A stretch of 23,935 nucleotides of DNA, taken from Chara braunii (lineage: Eukaryota; Streptophyta; Charophyceae; Charales; Characeae). Shown here piece by piece: positions 9,090 to 18,640 of this stretch; position 1 is the stretch's first letter, and each line of letters begins with the position of its first letter. The translations under genes and the position numbers were made by a program. The stretch lies in contig BFEA01000038.1 of assembly GCA_003427395.1 (NCBI GenBank), forward strand, positions 558,358 to 582,292, written 5' to 3'. Under the pieces are notes generated by a model. The model was given only the letters and a program-made list of their open reading frames with translations, was not told the DNA's origin and ran no database searches.

Positions 9090-9228
9090 TATAAATTTTG
9101 GCAGCCTCCTGTTCCTACGGGAAGCGCTGCCTAAATTTCTATAAATCTGAAAGAGTTAGTCATTTTTGGGCTCATAGAAATTTTGGAAAGGCACTTTTCA
9201 TACGGGAAGCGCTGCCGAAATTTCGTAG
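9090..9228 (+). repeat. Two tandem long stem-loops, 85-base period
   Basis: Unit 1 pairs TATAAATTTTGGCAGC (9090-9105) with GCTGCCTAAATTTCTATA (9126-9143). Unit 2 pairs about 9174-9192 with GCTGCCGAAATTTCGTAG (9211-9228). Both have an apical TTCC-TACG-GGAA-like stem; in unit 2 this is TTTTC/GGGAA, kept by G.T pairs. ACGGGAAGCGCTGCC is identical in both. They lie 380 bases downstream of the 15-unit array and may belong to the same locus, but the sequences are not alike. Confidence 0.6.
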
Positions 9229-9260
9229 AATTCGTGGAGTTAGAATATTTTCAGTTTGGG

Positions 9261-10252
9261 GCTACTTAGCAGATCTGTCTTGAATAGAGGAGAAGCTCAG
9301 TGACCTGGTATTAGTAAGGAGAACTGACAATGAGATCAGTAGAGGAGTTAGGTTACGGCTTGAGGAGTATCTTCCCTTTGGCATGAACATAGTAGTGACT
9401 CTTTTGGCCTGTACTGTGATGCAAGTTTCCATATTTCGCTTGAAGGCTTGATCTGATCAGCCTGATCCTTCAAAAGGGTCACTCTTCTATTATCACTAAT
9501 AACAAGTCGGTTGCCGATTCGTCGGTTCACAACTCAACTTTCCTGCTTCGGCTGCTCCTCAACCTAAGACCTTGGCCCTTGCTAGGTTTTATGTTTTCTT
9601 GGGTTTTTCACTCAGATTCTTTATAAATGGTCATTTCTTAAAGACTGAGTATGTTTGTTGAGGAATGGTGGGGAAATGGTTGGGCTTGTGTGCATAAGGT
9701 AGGTATGAGCTGCAGAAGGCTGAAAAGTTGACCCCTTTAGCGTGTGTGATGTTGTTTGAATGTTGTGCGTATGATTGTAAGTGTGTATGGAAGAGTCTCG
9801 ATTGAGTCATGTGGAATGATTATGTTTCGGATTCAGATGGACAAACCACACAACTGCCGTGAGAGTGAACTACCCCACAACGTTTTTGAGTGAGATTGTT
9901 ATTTTCCCATCTTGATAATGTGATTGTCAGAGTAGGCGTACGCTCGGGTGACCGTCATAGGGCTATGCGACCGCACACCTACGTTTTTTTTTACTCAATG
10001 ATTTTATTTGGTCGGACGTTAGTCCCGAGCCTTAAATTCGAGGTCCTTGTCCAGGACATCCCAGGTCCCAGGCTCAACACTGAAGGGGTTATCCCTCGCA
10101 CGGGGGCGGATTTACTTGCTGTCCCGGGGAAACAGGAGCGCCGCAAGGATGAGGGGCTGTCCCCCAGCAACTCGGTCTGGCGGGGCATTCATGTTTTCCA
10201 CTGCCAGCGTCTAGTACTCCTTTTCGTTTTCCTTGTTTTAAATTATTTTTGT
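9261..10252. other. Non-coding stretch, nothing recognised
   Basis: Open frames here are short and without protein-like character. GGTCCTTGTCCAG at about 10040-10053 recurs at about 21905, next to a tRNA-like module, which hints at shared repeat ancestry. No hairpin array or transposon end was seen. Confidence 0.4.
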
Positions 10253-10287
10253 GGAACGATAAAGTTCCGGGCAGAAGGATTAGCGTG
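10253..10287 (+). other. Possible degenerate U6-like fragment
   Basis: GGAACGATAAAG (10253-10264) and, after an 8-base insertion, AGAAGGATTAGCGTG (10273-10287) follow the order of the U6 core with gaps. The first part also forms a small GGAAC/GTTCC hairpin. It may be an eroded relative of the U6-like segment at 3743 or a coincidence. Confidence 0.2.
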
Positions 10288-10344
10288 TCGCTGGTGATGC
10301 GCCAGACAACTCACCACCGCTCTGAATCCCTTCCTGCCCTTGGG

Positions 10345-10652
10345 ACCATCTTACCCCACACCCTTTGGGGCACCTCAGGGTGCAGAAGATGGTAAGGCCC
10401 TCAGACCGGTTTTGCGCTCGCTAAAGGGTTGCTCCCCTTAGCGTACACTTCAACCGACGCCTGAGCGTCGAGAGCGACCCTATGGCTCAAATGAGGCCAC
10501 TCGGGTATGGGCACCACATAATGCGCCGTCATCACGACTGCTTACGCAAGTCCGCATTGTTGATCCGTATGCGTAGGACCTGCGTCCGCGCGGTTTTATA
10601 TTAACCCACGTACGCAACACTTACCGATTTCCGCGCTTGAAAGTTATGGGTC
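10345..10652 (+). repeat. Structured ~300-base element, copy 1
   Basis: Aligns with 11048-11342 from GGGTGCAGAAGA (10378) to TTATGGGTC (ending 10652), with heavy but mostly transitional divergence. Stems visible here are ACCATCTT/AAGATGGT (10345-10352 with 10386-10393), an inner CACCC/GGGTG (10359-10363 with 10378-10382), a CGCTAA/TTAGCG hairpin at about 10418-10443, and CGACGC/GCGTCG around a CTGA loop at about 10454-10469. No protein frame is shared with copy 2. Family unknown. Confidence 0.6.
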
Positions 10653-11047
10653 AAGCGGAGAGAACAAAAGCGCGCTATGGCCAATAGACCCGAGTTTCAG
10701 TAGCGCGAAATGACGCATGGGCGAGGTATCAGTCCCAGTCGGCCTATGGGGATTCACGTACGATCCTCCAATGCGTCGAACATGGGGTTGCCTATGGGTC
10801 CGATTATGAGCATCATCCGCACGCATCTTTCGTGTTGGCCTACCCCTTCCATTTGAGAAGGCTATCAGACTATGCAATGGGGGATATGGGCTAGGCAGAG
10901 AGAGGAAAGGAGGTGACCCTCTTTCTTTATCTGCGATTGTTTCCTCCTTTGAGTTTTCATAGTTGGACGTTGTAGTCTGTGGCAGCCGTCAAAGTCAAAC
11001 CCCTTGATTTCCGGCTACCACGACAACCCTGAAGCTGTCTACTCAAC
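10653..11047. other. Spacer between the two structured copies
   Basis: No gene. Contains repeated CTATGGG-type words and a purine-rich run near 10890-10915, but no clear further copy of the element. Confidence 0.4.
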
Positions 11048-11342
11048 CCCTCTGCACAGGGTGCAGAAGAGGGTGTGGTCGTCAGCCGCGCATGGCGGTT
11101 GTCTAGCGCCGAGAGGGTAACTCCTCAAAACGCTGGTCAGCCAACACTTGAGTGTCGAACACGACCCTCGAGATTGTCAAGGGCCGCGCGGTTACGAGTA
11201 CTACATAGTACCCCATTAGCACGAATGCTTGCGTATGCCCGCATGACTGGTCGATATGAGGAGGCCATGCGCTCGCACGACTCTTATACGAAAGTCCAGC
11301 GCGCGATACCTATCTGATCCTCGCGGCAGAAAATTATGGGTC
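11048..11342 (+). repeat. Structured ~300-base element, copy 2
   Basis: Diverged second copy, same orientation, about 680-700 bases downstream of copy 1. The stems are kept with changed bases. CCCTCT/AGAGGG (11048-11053 with 11068-11073) replaces CCATCT/AGATGG of copy 1. AACAC/GTGTC around TTGA replaces GACGC/GCGTC around CTGA; one of the two changed pairs is compensated and one becomes a mismatch. Shared unpaired words include GGGTGCAGAAGA, CGACCCT, ACATA and TTATGGGTC. No gene call is supported. Confidence 0.6.
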
Positions 11343-11899
11343 GGATACTGAAGGGACTAGGAGTGTTGTTTGTGGTGTTTGTTTTGTGTTTTTTCATATG
11401 TTGTGTGTGCGTAGATGTGAGTGTTGTGGTGTAACGCGTGGTGTGTGATGCGTCCTAGTCGACCGGCGCCGAGTCGCGTTTGGGACCTCAGCCCCCCAGT
11501 GCGTCGATTTGTGTGCAGGTTCGATTTTTGGGCGTTCGACTGCGAGTAACCCCTATGCTACAGCGAACGAGAAACGCCCTCGGTTGGTCCACCTCTGCAA
11601 TTGCATACGAAAAGCCTTCGCATGTGGTTCAGTAGCTCGGCGGGGATACGCCCACCTAAGGGATGGTGACAACTCCCGCAGGTGGAGGTAAGCGGTGTCT
11701 CACGTGACCCTGTCATGTCGTAGGGGCTCGCGAGAGGTACGACTGGCGCACTCGGCCGGAGCGGCAAACGCCCTCCGCGACAAGTCCTGCAAAATCCTGC
11801 GTGACGCGGCTGGGAGGATCCCCGTGCGGGACCGATGCGCTCGACAACGTGTTCTTACTGCTTCGACATCCTTCTTCATACTCCGATGCAGGTAGTCCT
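11343..11899. other. Non-coding stretch, nothing firm
   Basis: A GT-rich run (11360-11450) is followed by GC-rich sequence. An isolated box B-like GGTTCGATTTT lies at 11519 and an isolated box A-like TAGCTCGGCGG at about 11635. They are in the wrong order to form one tRNA. Frames are short and Arg/Ala-rich on both strands, as expected from base bias. Confidence 0.4.
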
Positions 11900-12790
11900 T
11901 CACCTCACACTTACCAACAACCCAGAGTTGTCACCCTGCTTGGCCCAAGTACGCACGCCCGGTTCACCCGTGCTCCACAGTCCGTCGTGGACGCACGTCA
12001 ACCCCACACACTCGCCACCAACTCGTCAGATCGCCCAACTCCTAACTCACCTCTTTGCATGCTCATACTCGATCCTCTCGACCACGCTAACCCCCCCAAG
12101 TGTAGATTAGAGAGCGATTAGTCGCGCTTGCGAAATTTATAGTTATTAGCATTTGCGTGAGATAGTCGAGATTACACTGAGGCAGGGCGGAGAGAGCAAG
12201 AAGGTAGGTGCCTACGGTTGGCACGCCTAGGCCGCGACGCGGGGGACGTAGCCACTCTCCACGTATCGATCCAGTCAATGCACCACTTTGGCCAATGAGA
12301 TGAAGGGGAAGGGGCCACATGTTTCGATGTGAAGAGAAGCCAGGAGGGAGAAGGTTACATTTACACCGGCACTCGCCAAAAAACGGAACAAAAGGAAATT
12401 ACAGTTGAGATTAGAATTAAGGCGCTGCGGGAGTAGAGTGCAGGACAAAGCGCAACAAAGCGCACGCGAGTAAGGAGCATCGTGCAGTTACAAAAAAGTA
12501 CGATGTCCCCAAAATTCTAGTCTAATTAGAGTCTTAATTCTGAGTGTTCGGGCGGTCTCCCGCATTCTTTCCAAAGAGTTCAAAATTTCAAAAAGATTCC
12601 CCTGCGCGATGATCACTCCAAAGCTCATTGCCCAAATTTCCCAAAACGAAGGAAAAAGTTGCGTCAACCGTTATCCTTGTGCTCGCTTAGGTGCGTCCTA
12701 ACCACCAACAGTTGTGGGACCAAGCTCTCGCAAAAAAAAAAGAAAAGAAACAGGGAATGATGGCATTTATGCAATTGACCCTAAGGCCCA
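11900..12790 (+). repeat. Dispersed ~0.9 kb repeat, copy B
   Basis: Second copy of the repeat at about 90-1000, same orientation, offset 11796. It lacks the long CT expansion that precedes copy A. Conserved words include GTTGTCACCC, GGGGGACGTAGCC, ACTCGCCAAAA and ATTAAGGCGC. Minus-strand and plus-strand open frames are not conserved between copies. Either a non-autonomous transposon or a duplicated non-coding segment. Confidence 0.75.
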
Positions 12791-13337
12791 TCTGACCACC
12801 CGAAGGTCAATCGCGCAGAAAGTCTCCCCTATCAAAAGATAGATCGTCACATAAGCACCAACCCATCACAACATGGTTCATATATTGCTACTGCTGGTTG
12901 TCGAATATGCTGGTGGTTATGTGAGCTAGTGTGATATCATAGTCTGTATAGATGTATGCGGTTGTTTTTGCTACTAATGAGCCTTGCTTATGTCTGATCA
13001 CTAGGGAGAATCGACAAGTGGTAATGGTGGAGGCCTCGACCCTCATCAACCACCCCCGACCAACCGCCAATAACCCACCCCCCCAGAATGGGTCTACAAC
13101 CATCGAGAGTAAGACACACCTATTGATTCGACATTGGTTTGCCTACAAGGCACCCCTGCCACCAAAAGACCGCCACGATATCACCATGCACCCAAACAAC
13201 GCCTTACCACTCTCCGGCCCGAAAGAGAGTAGCATCCATCCCACATCAGCTTTTCTGCAGGAAACGCACACGTCCCCACCCAAATTTATCCAGAGGATCA
13301 TCCCTAGCTGATATGACGAGCAGTATATATAGGCATG
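12791..13337. other. Non-coding stretch upstream of tRNA-like cluster
   Basis: A 119-codon plus-strand frame (12952-13311) is Pro/His/Asn-rich, matched by competing frames in other phases, and has no recognisable domain; I do not call it a gene. Otherwise nothing is seen. Confidence 0.4.
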
Positions 13338-13680
13338 AGTATGGAGTTGAACCCAGGACCCCAAATTACAATATCAGAGCTCTACCCACTTAGCTATCTA
13401 GGTCATTAGTATGTAAAGGCGCTATGCCAAGCTTGGGACAAGTACGTGGGCTGCAACCTACACCAACCAATCGTGCTCGGGGGAAGTTATGGGCTGACAA
13501 AGTCGAACCCGCAACCTCCCCGTTGCAACACCGAAGCTCTGCACACTGAGCTGCTACACACTTGATTAGCAACTGACTGTCTCGAAGGTAAGACGCCAAG
13601 CATGCCACAGGCACTATCGTGGGGGCAATGGGAGTTGAACCCACAACCTATTGTCCACAGACGATAATAGGGAGAAAAGA
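13338..13680 (-). mobile_element. Three tandem tRNA-like modules (SINE-like)
   Basis: Read on the minus strand, three box B-like sites lie at 13631-13642 (GGGTTCAACTCC), 13501-13510 (GGGTTCGACT) and 13343-13354 (GGGTTCAACTCC). Modules at 13500-13560 and 13338-13405 also have good box A runs: TAGCAGCTCAGTGTGCAGAG (within 13536-13556) and TAGCTAAGTGGGTAGAGC (13379-13396). The module nearest 13640 lacks a clear box A. Linkers between modules are related: both carry CCCACG followed by a GCTTGGC word, at about 13420-13450 and 13586-13622. Box spacing fits RNA polymerase III promoters. The modules diverge from real tRNAs in the anticodon region, so a SINE or relic tandem is likelier than functional tRNA genes. 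Confidence 0.55.
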
Positions 13681-13747
13681 CAAACGGCTTCTTTTCCGGT
13701 GGGGGTGAGTGAGTGATCAGGATTGAGGGGGATGACTGCAGTCTACT

Positions 13748-13788
13748 AGTGGGGAGCTACACCTTCTACAAACCGGGTCCAGCACCCG
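13748..13788 (-). repeat. GCTGGA-hairpin repeat family, copy 1 (diverged)
   Basis: On the minus strand this reads GCTGGACCCGGTTT followed by the CTCCCCA word of the family. It lies just upstream of the truncated LINE and is the only family member outside 17.7-23.0 kb. Confidence 0.6.
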
Positions 13789-13843
13789 TTTTCATATGGA
13801 ACAGGTTTGCAAACTGACCAAGGTTGATTCGAGAGACAGATAG

Positions 13844-15110
13844 AATCACGATAGCTCACCTCCTCCACCCAAGACCTGCAACACCTTACTTCTTATCCAA
13901 AATACTAAAAATCGACTCCTGCAATATGCAATGCATAGATGGCAAGGACTTAGGATCAGAGGGAAAATGACCAAACTCACACATGAAGCTTTAATGGACA
14001 CCTACTTCTTCTCAATGGCCACTGCCCAGACGCGCAGGACTGTCATTGAGGCCTTCTTTGACCCAGAGGACAACAACATCATCGCCACTGACACAGCGCA
14101 CTGTATGCTAATCACCAGGAAATTCTTTAAACAATTGTACACCTCTCAAATTTCATCCCCACATGAGGGGGAGAGAATTAGGAAGATTCAGGAATTCCTA
14201 CTTCCAATGGACCGATATATATCTTCACACCAACGTGACAAACTGGAAATAGAGCTAACAAAAGAGGAGATATGGACTGCTCTCCTGCAAATGAGGGAAG
14301 AGAAAACTCAAGGCCTGGATGGCTTTCCCAAAGAATTTTGGGAAGCCACATGGTCAGACCTGAGCACTGACTTGTGGGAATATTACCAGGATGTATGGGA
14401 GGCCGGGGAAATAGGGAAAATCGTAGGGAAATGGGTGCTATCTCTCCTGTATAAAAAAAGGTGACAAAATGAACATCAGAAATTATAAACCTTTGACATT
14501 GCTTACAGTAGTTTATAAAATGCTTTCTAAAGCGCTGGCCAATCGTATGGCAACGATTTTGGAGGACATCATAAACCCAGCACAAACGAGATTCATGTCT
14601 GGCAGGAACATACAAGAAAACATCCTGCTAGTCAACGACGTGGTCCAACTAGCGCGAAGGAATCAGGCCAATGCGGCCATCATCTTCATAGACTTCGAAA
14701 ACGCCTATGATCATGTGGATTGCGACTTCTTAGACAGGTGTATGGAAAAAATGAACTTCGGTCCCACCTTCTGGCGCTGGGTCAAGATCCTCCACAGTCA
14801 TGCCACAACCTGTGTTCAGGTCAATGGGTCAGTGGCACCACCCTTCGAGCTTCAACGATCCGTGAGACAAGGAGACCCCATTGCCCCCTATCTTTTTCTG
14901 GTAATAATGGAAGCATTGTCATCTAATCTGCGTCACAACAAAGATCTCACACGAATCAAGATAGGTAACATTCCTGACAAAGCAATCCCCATCTGTTCCC
15001 TATTCGCAGACGACCTTACCATAATGGTAGATGCGACAGAATCCAACATGGAGGAGATTCAGCATCTCATGAACAAGTTCTGCCAGCTATCCGGCATGTC
15101 TGTCAACTAG
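13844..15110 (+). pseudogene. LINE ORF2 fragment: reverse transcriptase core
   Basis: RNA-dependent DNA polymerase that would copy the element's RNA at the nicked target. The frame is open from 13844, reading through LLQYAMHRWQGL into an RT linker, to 14464. It then shifts at an A7 run (about 14454-14460); a one-base length change there joins KK to GDKMNIRNYKPLTLL. The second frame (14469-15110) carries TRFMSGRNIQENILL, motif A FIDFENAYD (14685-14711, with the catalytic Asp), motif B VRQGDPIAPYLF, and motif C FADD (15003-15014, the catalytic Asp pair), then LSGMSVN and a TAG at 15108. FADD rather than YADD is a common variant. The core is nearly complete, so the copy may be fairly young. Confidence 0.9.
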
Positions 15111-17330
15111 GGACAGAAGACTGTAGGGTGGTGGATGCACCACCAAGGAGGAAGACCCCCGGAAAACCCACGAATCACGTGGCTCCCCCACGACGACCCC
15201 TGAGAATCTTGGGAGTACTTGTCACCGCTAGAGGGAAACTAGCATCTAATGACGAATGATTGACGGGACCGGCGCACATCAAGTTGGAAAAACAATAAAC
15301 GTACATCAATTTTTGGGAGGGCGCTTGTCATTAACAACGTGGTTCTGGCCACACTCTGGTACAGGGCCGTTTTATGACCCATGAGTGAAGGGGGACTTAA
15401 AGCATTGAAACAACAGCTGGCGGCTTTCCTCTGGAGAGGCGATAGTAACCGCTCCCACGTCATAAGCAGAGTGGCATGGGAATCAGTGATTCAGCCCAAG
15501 ACCAGAGGTGGTCTAGGAATTGTGGACCCGGCCACGCAACTTCAGGCCCTCACGATCCGTTGGTTCCAACAGATTATCTTCTCACCGTCATCTCCATGGG
15601 TCCCCCTTAGCCCTGGCCGGGCTGACCCAAATTGCTGACCTTGCCCCGGAAACCCCACCCGAGATTGATCCGCGGGTATGGCTTGATGATAGGTATTAGA
15701 GGATACCTAGGAAATACAGGAATGGGGACCCCACTGACGGACGATGGGTTCGCCTGATACGCACATGGAGGAAACTTCCTCCCCCCGCTCGTTCGGCACC
15801 AGAAAGCTGGGAAGAAATATTTAGGCAACCCCTTTTTGGCAACCGACTAATCACTGATTCTGAGGGGCGGGTGTGGTGCAACTCAGACAACCCGTGGAAG
15901 GGTTGGGTGAAACATGGCCTACGAACGGTCGGGGACCTATGGGACAAGGAAGCGGGGAGCTAGAAGAGCATAGAGAGGACACGAGCATGGCTGCAGTACT
16001 GCCATCTCACTGAAACAGCATTAAACGAGCTTATCGAGTGCTTCCCCCTCCACTGGTACACCACCCTTAGAAAAGGCCCCCGCATAATGGAAGGAGATTG
16101 GGTGGGGTTGCCCGACCACGACAAAGAGCTGGGCCGGGTGCACCTTACGGACCAAGAAAAAGTGCTCATCGAAGTCTTCTCCATTCGGAAGGATGATAAA
16201 CTACAATGGAACAAACAACCCTTCATATGGAAAGAACGAAAGAGCGTCTATCGTATCAGAGTCATTGAGGAAGGGTGCTACCAGAAGGCGTATCGCCCAA
16301 TGATCCCAATCGAAGACCTCGCCCTGGACCCAGAAGAGTGGCAATGGACTCATGACTTCCGAACCAGGAAAGGGGAAGCAAACACGTTGTCACTACTTAA
16401 TCTTAAGACTAAATCAGCCTACCGAATGCTCAGACCTAAACGCAGACTGCGAGACCAAGTAGAAGACAGATGGTATCGCCATCTCAATATAGACCGTAGT
16501 CTGTTTAAGCCCATCCGATGGTTTGCTCATCACAATAGTAGACCTGCCAAAATCTCGGCTCTTCAATGGCAAATAGAACACATATGTCTACCTACCAATG
16601 ACTGGCTGATAGACCACACTCGGTTAGAGCAACAAGGGAAAGCATTGCCATGGTGCCATAAATGCCTCCAAGGCTTCCGGGGGAGGAGGCGGGCTGAGAC
16701 TATAGAGCACATCTTTCTCCAATGTCCTGCGTCAGTATTACTATGGAGAAGTTGGGACAGAATCTGGCGACATATTGTTCCCTGGGCGGCATGGCCTTGG
16801 GAATGGAGGGCCATACTCTTGGGGTACTACCCTCAAATTCAGGGAAACACATTTGAGGAGAATATGTTCAAACTGAGCAGGCGGAGCGTCCTATGGGCTA
16901 TATGGTGGAAACGATGTACTCTTGAGGTGGAGGGGGCGCGGGTGGAGGATGGAGAAGTCATGGAACATATACGAACATTAGTCCAATATGAAATTGCAAC
17001 CCAATGGAAGGCAACTAAAGACAAGCTTGACCAATCACATACCTGGGGGGATATGAACAGAATCATCTCCCATTTCAGTCAGAACTGGCTGGGAGGAGAA
17101 AGGGAGGGTTGGGTAGCTGAGGTAAAATGGACTGGAGATGATCGGACTGGAAGGGACTTACAGGAGGATCCTAGGGAGGAAATGGTAAGGGACTATCAGT
17201 TGATCTTCCATGACTGGATCAAGATAGACCCAGGTAACCCGCTACGACCAGCCCAGGACTTCACAGACCTCTTCCCCAGGACTTCACAGACCTCTTCCCC
17301 CCTCACCCGTTGTCCCTGGAGGAAATACTG
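15111..17330 (+). pseudogene. LINE ORF2 fragment: connection and CCHC-like C-terminus
   Basis: Past the TAG at 15108 the coding similarity continues in the same frame (GWWMHHQ), shifts near 15200 to LRILGVLVTARGKL, then runs through 15381-15638 with LWRG and PKTRGGLGI, typical of plant L1 thumb/connection regions. Another frame carries it from about 15640 to 17280 with in-frame TAG at 15697 and 15961. The last open part (16087-17412) includes CHKC (codons 16654-16665), then His at 16708 and Cys at 16723, the zinc-binding zf-RVT-like motif of L1 ORF2. Trp-rich sequence follows (WAAWPWEW). A 23-bp duplication shifts the last residues. RNase H was not recognised. Confidence 0.8.
17254..17299 (+). 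repeat. 23-bp tandem duplication at LINE C-terminus
   Basis: CAGGACTTCACAGACCTCTT plus CCC occurs twice in a row (17254-17276 and 17277-17299). Because 23 is not a multiple of three it shifts the frame. Removing one copy in thought gives a tail DLFPPHPLSLEEILLPS and a stop, more natural than the present end. Confidence 0.9.
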
Positions 17331-17412
17331 TTACCATCATGAGCTGGGATACCGGAGGCCGGATGAAAAGCGCTTAGCAGGCTCAGCAACTTTTCTGTTC
17401 CTCCCTTGTTGA

Positions 17413-17777
17413 ATCTCCCCCTACTATTTTGTTGTCTGTCTTTTGTTTTTTTTTTGGTTTTTGGTTTTTGATTTTTAGTTTCTGTTTTGGTTTCCTGTCC
17501 CTCTGTTCTCGTCTTTTTTGCTGACTCTGCTGTTTTCTCTTTGCCGTCCTTCCCTGGCTTACCTAGAACATTCTCAGTCATGAACAGTCATGAACAGCTA
17601 TGCGTAGTGATGTACAGGCTCAGCCGATAGACACAATTTTGTATACAATAGACGCCCGAAGGTCAGGCGGTGGTTGGCAGGTGCCAGGAATAGGAGGGAG
17701 ATTACACTGGTGCCCCCCAGTGCCCCCCCCTACGACCTGGCCCGGCCGTAGAAGGGGTTGAAAAACTTTTCGGATAT
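17413..17777. other. T-rich LINE 3' region and flank
   Basis: Starts with strongly T-rich sequence, likely the LINE 3' untranslated region, then GAACAGTCATGAACAG-type direct repeats near 17580, and a C-rich run near 17720. No gene. Confidence 0.5.
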
Positions 17778-18004
17778 GGGACGCTGGACCCGGTTTCCAG
17801 CAGTGGCGTCGTGTCTCATGATGATGTATGTCAATGCCTTATGTAAGGGACGCTGGACCCGGTTTCCAGCAGGTGATGCCCCCCACCAATAGACGGAGCC
17901 GCCCGCTAGGCAAAGCCTCAATCCCGGTGGCTCTCTTACCGCCACCAGGATAGAAGCCTTGCACAAGGGCCTTNAAAAAAAAAAGAACAAAAAAAAAGAA
18001 AAAG
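17778..18004 (+). mobile_element. A-tailed SINE-like repeat, two family copies
   Basis: GGGACGCTGGACCCGGTTTC and CAGCAG occur at 17778-17802 and again from 17847, where the full family consensus follows: CAGGTGATGC, CCCCACCAATAGA and CGGAGC. The stem GCTGGA/TCCAGC closes a CCCGGTT loop. The second copy continues for about 70 bases and ends in an A-rich tail (17975-18004, starting after an ambiguous base at 17974). The A-tail shows the plus-strand orientation and implies LINE-type retrotransposition. No Pol III boxes are visible within it. Confidence 0.65.
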
Positions 18005-18640
18005 AATTCTAGTCAGCATCATCTCAGCTGACGTTCGTGACTCAATTTCAGTGCCTATCAGGCTTGAGATGGTGAGACCCTAATTTCCTCGCAATACTCT
18101 CAGGGGTCATGACCTCTGGGCATCGTTTGACACCACTTGAACTCAAGGGTTGAAGGAGAATNCTTNGTTCCACCCCTCCCTAATGACACCGCCGTAATGT
18201 TTTCCCTTTCCTACTATCAAGTGCGCCTCCTTGAAACTCAAGTGCCGCTGGCCAGGGGCAAAATCACACTTGAACTAGGTACCTCCCCAAGGGCCCGAGG
18301 TACCTTGAGTTCAAGTGCGAATGGATACCGCAGAGCACTTCGACTGAAGCTTTTTTTTGTTTTTCTTTTTTTTCCAGCAGGCGTTCTGGTCCAGGATTGG
18401 TCAAGCCGTGGGTTTTGGTTTTCAAGTGCAGCTTGTTCAAGGGTTTCCTAAAGTGCACGTGGAACTATAAATGGAGATAGTGTAAATTAATCTCAAAAGG
18501 GCGCCCTTGAAACTCAAGTATATTCAGGTGGTGTCGAATGAGGCCCTCCGAGTCCCTGTCATAACAGATGTTCAATAAAAGATAATTATGACATATAATC
18601 TACAATAATCATGTAATGTCAATAGCAATGATCTCGAATT
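18005..18640. repeat. Cluster of TTGAACTCAAG-type motifs
   Basis: Near-palindromic CTTGAACTCAAG words recur at about 18135, 18229 (with an extra A), 18267, 18306 and 18504. Those at 18267-18317 form a long hairpin: CACTTGAACTAGGTACCT against AGGTACCTTGAGTTCAAGTG with a 13-base loop and a 2-base bulge. Ambiguous bases stand at 18162 and 18166. No coding potential. Confidence 0.55.

Larger units (their letters stand above)
13844..17580 (+). mobile_element. 5'-truncated L1-type LINE remnant
   Basis: A non-LTR retrotransposon that lacks ORF1 and the endonuclease domain, beginning inside the linker before the reverse transcriptase. The coding remnant holds the RT core and a C-terminal cysteine/histidine motif, in that order, typical of L1 ORF2. 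After the coding end a T-rich 3' untranslated stretch follows; no A-tail or target-site duplication was identified, so the right boundary is approximate. The 5' truncation is the usual outcome of target-primed reverse transcription. The copy is dead: frameshifts and several stops interrupt it. Confidence 0.85.

Noticed and set aside
13338-13560. Functional tRNA genes
   Set aside because: Box A and box B are good but acceptor stems and anticodon arms do not form acceptable cloverleaves by eye.
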